From contig CACZAC010000001.1 in NCBI GenBank assembly GCA_902779125.1, positions 106,071-170,070 of the forward strand: a stretch of DNA of 64,000 nt. Reading direction: 5' to 3'. The position numbers and the translations under genes were made by a program. Shown here in pieces: positions 35,826 to 43,221 of this stretch. Each line of letters starts with the position of its first letter. The stretch's first letter is position 1. The stretch comes from an uncultured Bacteroidales bacterium. GTDB lineage: Bacteria > Bacteroidota > Bacteroidia > Bacteroidales > Muribaculaceae. The notes under the pieces were generated by a model, which was not told the DNA's origin, did not search any database, and saw only the letters and a program-made list of their open reading frames with translations.

Positions 35826-36059
35826 ATGAATTTGGAACAATTCATAGAGAATTTTGCGGGGCTGTTTGATGAAACAGAGCCCGATACCATAAAGGCCACC
35901 ACTCAATTTAAAGATATCGAGGAATGGTCTTCACTTGTTGCTTTATCGGTCATTGCGATGGTCGATGAAGAATATGACGTGGAATTCCACGGAGATGATA
36001 TCCGCAACAGCAACACGGTCGAAGACTTGTATGACATCGTTTTATCAAGGGTTGAATGA
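35826..36059 (+). CDS. Acyl carrier protein (ACP-3)
   Basis: 77-residue carrier protein with the phosphopantetheine site EEWSSLVAL (Ser36). It is a paralogue of ACP-1 at 29024 (about 43 of 77 residues identical by hand alignment), sharing FIENFA at the start and AMVDEEYDV in the centre. It precedes KAS III copy 2 by 133 bp. A weak stem (CTCCGCC/GGTGGAG) in that gap may lie in the transcript. Confidence 0.87.
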   Translation: MNLEQFIENFAGLFDETEPDTIKATTQFKDIEEWSSLVALSVIAMVDEEYDVEFHGDDIRNSNTVEDLYDIVLSRVE

Positions 36060-36192
36060 TGGCAAGGAACACGGCAAATAATCTCCGCCTCGACTATTGT
36101 TGATGGTGGAGGTGTGTTGTGTAGTGTTTGTTGTTATATTTATAACTCATAGCACTGGAGAACCCTCTTTTAACTAAAAACCATACGAGCCT

Positions 36193-37242
36193 ATGGCAAA
36201 GATAACATTTCACGGTGTGGGTATTAAAGCTTTAAGTGCTTGCGTACCACCTGAAGTAATCTATAACAAGGACTTGGGTTACCTTGTCCCTGAGGAAGAA
36301 ATAGAAAAAACAATCAATAATATCGGTATTATTGAACGTCGTATCGCTGCTCCCGATGTTATGGCCAGCGATTTATGTTACAAAGCGGCTCAACAACTCA
36401 TGGCCGACAATGATATCGCACCTGACAGCATAGATGTGCTGCTCTTTATGAGTCAGACTCCCGATTACCGCATACCTGCAACATCTTGTCTGCTGCAACA
36501 CCGACTGGGTCTTCCCCGTGAGACAATGTGCTTTGACATCTCTTTGGGCTGCTCGGGATATCTTTTTGCTCTGAGCACTGCTTTTGCCTATGCTTCGATG
36601 GAAGGTATTAACCGTGTGCTTCTACTTGACGGTGAAACGTTTTCCAAGATTGTCAACCGTCGGGACAAAGTAGACTGGCCCTTATATGGAGATGCAGGAA
36701 CTGCTACTCTTATCGAAAAGGGAGATTACGGAGATTCCACTTTTATGCTCTATACTGATGGAAGCGGGGAGGATACGCTGAAGATTCATGCCGGTATGCG
36801 CAATCCCATCACACCCGAATCTTGTGTCGAACGTGAGCAGGAGGATGGCAACATCCGCAGTGACCTGGAGGTCTATATGGACGGGATGGATGTATTCAAC
36901 TTTGCCATAAGCAAGGTTCCCAAGAGCATTAAACAACTGCTCAAGGAAGCAGAAAAATCGGTTGATAACGTGGACTATCTTATCTTCCATCAAGCAAATC
37001 GATTCATGATGGACTTCTTCGTTAAGAAGCTCAAGATGGACCCCGACCGTGTGCCTTATTGCATCCACAAGTATGGCAACACAAGCAGTGCTTCTGTCCC
37101 TTTGACCATTTCCAGTGAACTCTGTGGCAAGCTGGATGGTAACCACACAATGCTCATGAGTGGTTTTGGAGCCGGATTGAGTTGGGGCTCCGCACTCATG
37201 TCAATGCACGACTGCAAGGTGTCGCCAGTCATTGAGTATTGA
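36193..37242 (+). CDS. KAS III family enzyme (FabH-like), copy 2
   Basis: 349-residue FabH-like protein with an intact triad: Cys120 in SLGCSGY, His266 in IFHQANRF and Asn296 in YGNTSSAS. Copy 1 (31012) has Cys at the same residue number and shares ASDL, HRLGL/DRLKL and GMRNPITP-type segments, so the two are paralogues that have diverged. With ACP-3 immediately upstream, it likely uses ACP-3-bound acyl groups. Possible roles are acyl transfer to a sugar, or condensation with the glyceryl-ACP expected from the downstream FkbH. It overlaps the next gene by 1 bp (TGATG). Confidence 0.88.
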   Translation: MAKITFHGVGIKALSACVPPEVIYNKDLGYLVPEEEIEKTINNIGIIERRIAAPDVMASDLCYKAAQQLMADNDIAPDSIDVLLFMSQTPDYRIPATSCLLQHRLGLPRETMCFDISLGCSGYLFALSTAFAYASMEGINRVLLLDGETFSKIVNRRDKVDWPLYGDAGTATLIEKGDYGDSTFMLYTDGSGEDTLKIHAGMRNPITPESCVEREQEDGNIRSDLEVYMDGMDVFNFAISKVPKSIKQLLKEAEKSVDNVDYLIFHQANRFMMDFFVKKLKMDPDRVPYCIHKYGNTSSASVPLTISSELCGKLDGNHTMLMSGFGAGLSWGSALMSMHDCKVSPVIEY

Positions 37243-37652
37243 TGGAAACGCAACTCATTTTTCACCATATCGGCATTGCCTGTCGTAGTATCGAGAAGAC
37301 CAAGCGCTTCTATGTCTCAATGGGATATGAAGCAGCGACCACAGTGGATGACCCCATTCAGCATGTGCGTGTATGTTTCCTGACGAATCCAGAGGCTCCG
37401 TGTATCGAACTGCTCGAACCGCTTGATGATATGAATCCATTATCCCGCACTCTCGAGAGTGCGGGGGTTTCACCTTATCACACTTGCTATGAAGTTCAGA
37501 ACATCAAGGCTGCCATTGATGATTTGCGCAGCCAGCGTTTTCTGCTGGTGAGCGGTCCAGTGCCTGCTTGTGCAATGAATGACAGACAAGTGGCTTTTCT
37601 CTATAAAAAAGACAATGGTCTTCTAGAATTAGTTGAAGCCCAACGCTCATGA
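37242..37652 (+). CDS. VOC-family protein (methylmalonyl-CoA epimerase/glyoxalase-like)
   Basis: 136-residue vicinal-oxygen-chelate protein. Paired beta-alpha-beta-beta-beta units are visible; probable metal ligands are His in FHHIGIA, Glu in CIELLEP, His in PYHTCYEV and Glu in GLLELVEA, the pattern of methylmalonyl-CoA epimerase and glyoxalase I relatives. It may epimerise or isomerise an acyl thioester made by the neighbouring enzymes. Start ATG 37242 overlaps the KAS III stop. Small and complete; the function is inferred from family only. Confidence 0.82.
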   Translation: METQLIFHHIGIACRSIEKTKRFYVSMGYEAATTVDDPIQHVRVCFLTNPEAPCIELLEPLDDMNPLSRTLESAGVSPYHTCYEVQNIKAAIDDLRSQRFLLVSGPVPACAMNDRQVAFLYKKDNGLLELVEAQRS

Positions 37653-38659
37653 AAGAGATTCTATTATCATATGTCGTACCGGTATATAATACCGAAGCCT
37701 ATGTGATTAAATGTCTGGAAACAATTGTTAACCAGGATATTAATCCCGATGAGTATGAGGTAATCGTTGTTGATGACGGCTCTCCCGACAACAGCCGGAC
37801 TATCGTTGAAGATTATACCCGCACCCATCAACAAGTACGTTTGATTTCCCAGCCTAACGGAGGCCTGAGCGCCGCCCGTAATACGGGTATCAAACATGCC
37901 CGTGGGCGTTATCTGCATTTTGTGGACAGTGACGACTACCTTGTACCAGGAATGATGAATTCCCTGTTACAGCGTGCAGTGAATCAGAATCTTGACATCC
38001 TTTTCTTCAACTATCAGAATGTGGATATGCAGGGGCAACCCATTTCTACTGATAGGGTCGTAGAATTCCCTTCAACATCGCCCATGTCAGGTTATGATTT
38101 CCTTTGTACACATCCAATGATTCCCTATGCATGGCGCTTCCTGCTGAGCCGTGAATATCTTGATAAAAACGGACATCGCTTTGATACATCTATCCTCATC
38201 TGTGAGGATGGACCTTTCATGGCTCATATTCTGCCCAATGCGGGTAACGTGGCCTATGAGGATGCCGTTGCCTATTGCTATGTGAACCGTGGAGACAGTT
38301 TCATGCATAATCCTGATCCCGAGCATCTGCGCCGACGCTTGCTGAGTCAGGTGGATGCTGCAGCCTCTATAAATGAGGCCATCACTCATTTCGAGTCAAC
38401 GACTGGACTGACTTCTCCCAAAAGCGTCGCAGGCATGAGAAACGTGTATCTTTATTTTTCGATGACCAAGGCTTTGACCTGTGGATGTGTTGACGATGTC
38501 TTGCAACACATCAAGCAGGCAGGGCTATATCCGTTTCCATGCGTTGGACCCGAGGCGAATTATTTCGGTAAAAAGTGGGCTGTTATACATCGCTTGATGA
38601 TGTGTCCAGGCATTTGGAAATTCTTGAGTAAAATTTACTGCTTGATTAAGAAAAAGTGA
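37649..38659 (+). CDS. Glycosyltransferase family 2
   Basis: 336-residue GT2. It starts LLSYVVPVYNTEAYVIKCL, has VVDDGSPDNS near residue 42, and the metal-binding DSDD in FVDSDDYLVPG near residue 90. ICEDGPFMAH carries the likely catalytic acidic pair. Its ATG overlaps the VOC stop codon (ATGA) and its own end overlaps the FkbH start, so it is locked between acyl-metabolism genes. That coupling suggests the acyl product and the sugar linkage belong to the same pathway. Confidence 0.88.
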   Translation: MKEILLSYVVPVYNTEAYVIKCLETIVNQDINPDEYEVIVVDDGSPDNSRTIVEDYTRTHQQVRLISQPNGGLSAARNTGIKHARGRYLHFVDSDDYLVPGMMNSLLQRAVNQNLDILFFNYQNVDMQGQPISTDRVVEFPSTSPMSGYDFLCTHPMIPYAWRFLLSREYLDKNGHRFDTSILICEDGPFMAHILPNAGNVAYEDAVAYCYVNRGDSFMHNPDPEHLRRRLLSQVDAAASINEAITHFESTTGLTSPKSVAGMRNVYLYFSMTKALTCGCVDDVLQHIKQAGLYPFPCVGPEANYFGKKWAVIHRLMMCPGIWKFLSKIYCLIKKK

Positions 38660-40251
38660 TGACCACATTTGTTTTTAGAAACCACACGGTCGAAGCCTTC
38701 TTCGGTTATGATGGCGTGACTTACTCGGGATATGATGATATCAGTTCCGTACCCGGGGATGTGGATCGTTACATTTGGTTCTTCCAGGTTCCTGTCAATG
38801 CTGATAGTGCTCAGCTTGTACAAGAAATAGATTCCTACTGCGACCAACTTGACTTAGTAATTGCCAGTGTCAATGAGAACAAGCCCTTCATTGTGTTCTC
38901 CCTGGAGAATCTATTCCCACTGCGGCTTACAGGTAATGAGACTTCGGTTAGTGAATCGGTCAACCGATTCAACCACCATGTCATTGAACTGGCGAAATCA
39001 CACCAAAACATCAAATGGGTTGATTTCAGTGAGTTCACATCCCGGTATAATGCCGAGACGCTTGTGAACTGGAAATACTATCTCATGTCTCAGACCTTGC
39101 TTAATCCCAAACTGGCCCATGATTTCCACGCATGGTGGCAACAAATCAACAGCCAATTGGATTTACAGCGCAAGAAATGTCTTGTCCTGGACCTCGACAA
39201 TACATTGTGGGGTGGGGTACTAGGTGAAGACGGCATCGACGGCATCAAACTGGGCGGAGACTATCCTGGCAACGCTTTCTTCTATTGGCAGCGCTCACTG
39301 CTGCAATTGGCAAAGAATGGTGTTATTCTGGCCATCTGTAGCAAGAATAACGAGAATGATGTGATTCAGGCATGGCAACTCAATCCCAATATGGTGCTCA
39401 AGCGTGAGCACTTTGCCGCTGTTCGCATCAATTGGAATGATAAAGCGACTAATCTGAGTGAACTGGCCGATGAACTCAACATCGGTCTGGACAGCATGGT
39501 CTTTGTTGATGATAATCCTACCGAGCGTGAACTCATCAAGCAGATGCTGCCTCAAGTCGAAGTACCAGATTTTCCTGAAAAGCCCTATCAATTGATGCCT
39601 TTCTTCAAACAATTGACAGAGAGGTTTTTCCGCATCTATGCCGTAACCAACGAGGACTTGGTAAAGACCCGTCAATATCAGGAGAATGCAATGCGACATG
39701 CCGAGAGGTCACAATTTGCCGACCTTGAGAGCTATCTTTATAGCCTTGACATCGCCATCGATGTCATTCCTGTCGATGAGCATCGGGTGCCCCGAGTGGC
39801 CCAAATGACACAAAAGACCAACCAGTTTAATCTGACCACCCGCCGCTATACCGAGAGCGATGTGCGACAGCTCATGGAACAGGGTTGGCACCTGTTTTGC
39901 ATGAATGAGAGTGACCGTTTTGGCGACAACGGCGTCACAGGAACCATATTTCTTGAACCTCTTGACGATGTCACTGTAAACATCGACACATTGCTGCTGA
40001 GCTGCCGCATTTTGGGCAAGGGGGTTGAGGATGCCTTTGTCAAAACCGTACTCAACTTGTTGAGACTTGACGGATACCGGCACGTGAAAGCGCAATATCT
40101 GCCCACTGCCAAAAACATGCAGACGGCTGATTTCTATGACAGGTTGGGAATGACTTGCGTCAAGATAAGTCCCGATGGTGTCAAGGACTATGAGATGGAT
40201 TTGAAACAAGTTTTTGAAATTAAGAATTGCTATAATATCAGAGTATTATGA
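38659..40251 (+). CDS. FkbH-like HAD-IIIC protein with C-terminal GNAT-like domain
   Basis: 530 residues. An N-terminal domain of about 170 residues is followed by a HAD core with DLDNTLWGG at 178-186 (Asp178 and Asp180 catalytic) and the motif IV strand MVFVDDNPTERE; the C-terminal 200 residues resemble a GNAT acyltransferase fold (ESDRFGDNGVTGT, LLSCRILGKGVE). Characterised FkbH enzymes take 1,3-bisphosphoglycerate and load a glyceryl group on an ACP. The downstream ACP-4 gene overlaps this one by 4 bp, which is the classic partner arrangement. Product probably glyceryl-S-ACP for ester formation or tetronate chemistry. Confidence 0.9.
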   Translation: MTTFVFRNHTVEAFFGYDGVTYSGYDDISSVPGDVDRYIWFFQVPVNADSAQLVQEIDSYCDQLDLVIASVNENKPFIVFSLENLFPLRLTGNETSVSESVNRFNHHVIELAKSHQNIKWVDFSEFTSRYNAETLVNWKYYLMSQTLLNPKLAHDFHAWWQQINSQLDLQRKKCLVLDLDNTLWGGVLGEDGIDGIKLGGDYPGNAFFYWQRSLLQLAKNGVILAICSKNNENDVIQAWQLNPNMVLKREHFAAVRINWNDKATNLSELADELNIGLDSMVFVDDNPTERELIKQMLPQVEVPDFPEKPYQLMPFFKQLTERFFRIYAVTNEDLVKTRQYQENAMRHAERSQFADLESYLYSLDIAIDVIPVDEHRVPRVAQMTQKTNQFNLTTRRYTESDVRQLMEQGWHLFCMNESDRFGDNGVTGTIFLEPLDDVTVNIDTLLLSCRILGKGVEDAFVKTVLNLLRLDGYRHVKAQYLPTAKNMQTADFYDRLGMTCVKISPDGVKDYEMDLKQVFEIKNCYNIRVL

Positions 40252-40472
40252 ATTTAGAAGAAAAAGTACTGGAGATCATGCGTGAGGCCTTTGAGACACA
40301 AGATGTCTCGCCGTCATCTTCACAACGCAACTGCGAGCGATGGGATTCCTTGCGGCACCTCACTTTGGCATCCGAGCTTGAAGAAGCTTTCGATATTGAG
40401 CTGGAGCCAGAGGAGATAGCCACAATGACCGACTTCTCGCGCGTCATTGAGATGTTGCAGTCAAAATTGTGA
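40248..40472 (+). CDS. Acyl carrier protein (ACP-4), FkbH partner
   Basis: 74-residue carrier protein with the attachment site RWDSLRHL (Ser34 in D-S-L). Its ATG overlaps the FkbH stop (ATGA), as usual for glyceryl-ACP systems. It is the fourth ACP in the cluster and distinct from ACP-1 and ACP-3, with the consensus Asp kept. It is the last gene of the cluster; a strong hairpin terminator follows at 40506-40537. Confidence 0.87.
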   Translation: MNLEEKVLEIMREAFETQDVSPSSSQRNCERWDSLRHLTLASELEEAFDIELEPEEIATMTDFSRVIEMLQSKL

Positions 40473-40505
40473 TTTCCCATTTTCCTGCAGCATTGACGAT
40501 TTTAC

Positions 40506-40537
40506 ACGGCGCAAGGTGGACCGTCTCCTTGTGCCGT
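40506..40537 (+). terminator. Terminator ending the polysaccharide/acyl cluster
   Basis: ACGGCGCAAGG (40506-40516) pairs with CCTTGTGCCGT (40527-40537), 11 pairs with one G-U, followed by TTCGTTT. It begins 34 bp after the last ACP stop. Confidence 0.7.
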
Positions 40538-40619
40538 TTCGTTTGTATAAGTCTCAGTATAAAGCCTGTAATGACCAGAGACTATTTCTAATGCCTTCAC
40601 CTCTTTTCACATCCGTTCA

Positions 40620-41675
40620 ATGAAATACATTTGTCATCTGATTGCTATAATTGCCTCCTTTGTGCTACTGTTTGCGGCCTATGGCGGTCGCGTGAATCCC
40701 ATGGAGTGGACATTGCCGTCGATTGCGACACTAGCGTTGCCGGTGATTGCAATGATTGCTATCGTCCTGCTTGCTTTACTGGCGTTGTTCCGGCAATGGC
40801 GCTCAGTCGCTGTCATTGTAGGTGCACTGCTTCTCTCATGGCCCACGTTGCGCTTGATATCACCCTTCAACCTGAGCCACCCTGATGCCGACCCCGACAA
40901 AGTCCAACTCAAGGTGCTCTCGATTAACGTTCAAGAGTTCAATTGGTTTGACGGCAATACTGAACCGAACAAAACCATGCGCTATATCCTGGATCAGGAC
41001 GCCGATATTGTAGCTATTCAAGAGGCCACTGTCTACTTCACATTCGAACAGCTCAAGCCCATCAAGCCAATGCTTGAGGAATTATATAAAAAATATCCTT
41101 ACCGCAAGGATGGTTATTATGATGTGGGCATCCTGTCGAAGTACCCGATAACCCCGGTGGAATCGCCAGTGCTGGCTCAGGATTCGTTATCCTACTTTAT
41201 CAAGGCCTGGGATGTGGATGCTCCTGGTGGAGAATTGAGGGTTGTGAACATGCATCTGAGTTCACTGCGCTTCTCCGGCAACGATACACGCATACTAGAC
41301 TCGATGAACAAGCCATCGGGACGGAAACAACGGGCGCAATCCGTATTAAAGAAACTCACTGATGGATTCCGTTCACACACGCGGTTATCCGAAACGATAA
41401 GGGAGTTACTGAATGTGACCACAGGTGATGTCCTGGTCATGGGGGACATGAATGACACCCCGGGGTCCTATGCCTACCGTACCATTTGTGGTGAAGACAT
41501 GCGCGATTCATGGGCCGATGTCGGCTTTGGACCCATTTATACATTTCATGACCATCATTTGTACGTCAAGATAGATCATATTCTGTATCGTGGCGATATG
41601 AAGGTGTTATCCAGCCGTCGTGACAAGGAGGGCGAGAGCGACCACTATCCGCTTGTCGCTGTCTTTGAGCGGTAA
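40620..41675 (+). CDS. Endonuclease/exonuclease/phosphatase-family protein with N-terminal membrane helices
   Basis: 351 residues. The first 85 hold three hydrophobic helices; the rest is an EEP (DNase I-like) domain with the metal-binding IQEATVYF, the Asn/Asp loop MGDMNDTPGS, and the terminal ESDHYPL that carries the catalytic His. EEP proteins cut phosphodiesters in nucleic acids, lipids or small metabolites. With a membrane anchor and the catalytic domain probably periplasmic, a lipid or nucleic-acid phosphodiesterase is possible. It is not part of the cluster (separated by a terminator), but precedes a lipoprotein gene by 72 bp. Confidence 0.85.
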   Translation: MKYICHLIAIIASFVLLFAAYGGRVNPMEWTLPSIATLALPVIAMIAIVLLALLALFRQWRSVAVIVGALLLSWPTLRLISPFNLSHPDADPDKVQLKVLSINVQEFNWFDGNTEPNKTMRYILDQDADIVAIQEATVYFTFEQLKPIKPMLEELYKKYPYRKDGYYDVGILSKYPITPVESPVLAQDSLSYFIKAWDVDAPGGELRVVNMHLSSLRFSGNDTRILDSMNKPSGRKQRAQSVLKKLTDGFRSHTRLSETIRELLNVTTGDVLVMGDMNDTPGSYAYRTICGEDMRDSWADVGFGPIYTFHDHHLYVKIDHILYRGDMKVLSSRRDKEGESDHYPLVAVFER

Positions 41676-41710
41676 AAGAAATCACTTGACCATACACTAA
41701 CATGCTGTTT

Positions 41711-41736
41711 TTATCGTTCTTTATATAAAACGATAA
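41711..41736. repeat. Inverted repeat TTATCGTT-N10-AACGATAA upstream of the lipoprotein gene
   Basis: Perfect 8-bp arms (41711-41718 and 41729-41736), ending 11 bp before the ATG at 41748. It could be an operator or an mRNA hairpin controlling translation; there is no further evidence. Confidence 0.35.
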
Positions 41737-41747
41737 TATTAGTTGCA

Positions 41748-43175
41748 ATGAATCACACAAGAATAACCCTGTGGATAGCTGCCGTCATTTTGGCCTTGTC
41801 AACGCTGTTCTCATCATGTATTGAGGATGGCTTCACAACCTCGTCAAGCGATGTGCTGGCTTTCAATAAAGATACAGTCGCATTTGACACGGTCATTACA
41901 CTGCAAGGCACTGCCACCAAGCAGATGGTCGTCTATAACCACAGCAAAAAGCAGATTAACATATCATCCATCAAGGTGGCAGGTCAGGCAAGCAAAGGAC
42001 ATTTCCACCTGAATGTGGATGGCGTGCGAGGTGATGAGTTTCAAAATGTTGAAATTCGTGGCAACGACTCGATTTATATCTTCATTGAGGCCTATCTCGA
42101 TGAGATGAATAAAGATGAGCCCACTTTGCTCGAGGACCATCTTGTATTTGAGACCAATGGCATGACCCAAAAAGTACTGCTGAGCGCGTGGGGTCAGGAT
42201 GTCGTGCGTATTAAGGGCGACACCATCAAGCGTAATACACGCTTTACAGCAGACAAACCCTATCTCATCTACGACACAATGTTTGTATCGCCCGGAGTGA
42301 CACTGACGCTGGATGCCGGCACAACACTGTTGTTCCACGACAAGGCGGCACTGAGGTGCGCTGGTCGCATGCGTGCTAACGGCACCGCCGACGAGCCGGT
42401 GACCTTCAGAGGTGACCGTCTGGACCGCGTTGTCGGTTCAACCAGTTTTGACATCATGTCAGGACAATGGGGTGGTGTCATCTTCACGCCTCCCACGATG
42501 GGCAACATCTTGAATCACGTCATCATGAAGGGGAGCACTATCGGCATGCATTGTAGTGCCAATGGTGACACGACCCAGTGCGCCCTTAAATTGGTCAATT
42601 GTGTTTTGACTAATTCAGCATCTACCTGTCTAGCAACAGCGACCTGCTATGTAAGGCTCATAGGCACTGAAATCAGTGATGCAGCCGAAGAAGTAGGGTA
42701 TTTTGCTGGTGGTAAAGTGGAAGCGATTCAATGCACATTCGCCAACAACTATTTGTTCAAAGTGCCTTCTTTGCCCATCTTGAATGTATTTGATGTGGAA
42801 TACAGCAACGGCACTAAAGGCAAGATTAAAGCCTATTTCGACAACTGCATTATTTATGGTCTTTCATCCGATATCAATGAGAGCAACCTAGATATTTTTA
42901 ATGTCTATCTGAGATATTGTCTGCTCAAGAGTGCAGGCACCAATGATAACCATTTCATCAACTGCGTTTGGGAAGGAGACCCAGATTTCCTCACTGTTCG
43001 AGACGACAATTTCTTTGATTATCGACTGGGTAACGAGAGTGATGCCATTGGTCAAGGTAATCCAGCGCTGTGTCCCGATGAGGCACGCTACGACCGCTAT
43101 GGTAACGACCGCAGGGCAAGAAGCGCCATTGATTTGGGTGCCTACGTTTGGGTATACGTCCCTGAAGAGGAGTGA
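41748..43175 (+). CDS. Surface lipoprotein, probable beta-helix/choice-of-anchor type
   Basis: 475-residue predicted lipoprotein: signal peptide with lipobox LFSSC (Cys24), followed by Ile-Glu-Asp-Gly, an acidic start consistent with outer-membrane surface export in Bacteroidetes. The body is beta-rich, with repeating segments such as VSPGVTLTLDAGTTLLF, RGDRLDRV and WGGVIF resembling right-handed parallel beta-helix proteins, then a final SAIDLGAYVW motif often seen in such proteins. It lies between the EEP gene and the GHL10 hydrolase gene. Function not assigned beyond surface location. Confidence 0.8.
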   Translation: MNHTRITLWIAAVILALSTLFSSCIEDGFTTSSSDVLAFNKDTVAFDTVITLQGTATKQMVVYNHSKKQINISSIKVAGQASKGHFHLNVDGVRGDEFQNVEIRGNDSIYIFIEAYLDEMNKDEPTLLEDHLVFETNGMTQKVLLSAWGQDVVRIKGDTIKRNTRFTADKPYLIYDTMFVSPGVTLTLDAGTTLLFHDKAALRCAGRMRANGTADEPVTFRGDRLDRVVGSTSFDIMSGQWGGVIFTPPTMGNILNHVIMKGSTIGMHCSANGDTTQCALKLVNCVLTNSASTCLATATCYVRLIGTEISDAAEEVGYFAGGKVEAIQCTFANNYLFKVPSLPILNVFDVEYSNGTKGKIKAYFDNCIIYGLSSDINESNLDIFNVYLRYCLLKSAGTNDNHFINCVWEGDPDFLTVRDDNFFDYRLGNESDAIGQGNPALCPDEARYDRYGNDRRARSAIDLGAYVWVYVPEEE

Positions 43176-43221
43176 TTTCTCAGCCCTTTATTCTGATTAC
43201 AACAACTTAATTCAAGTATTT

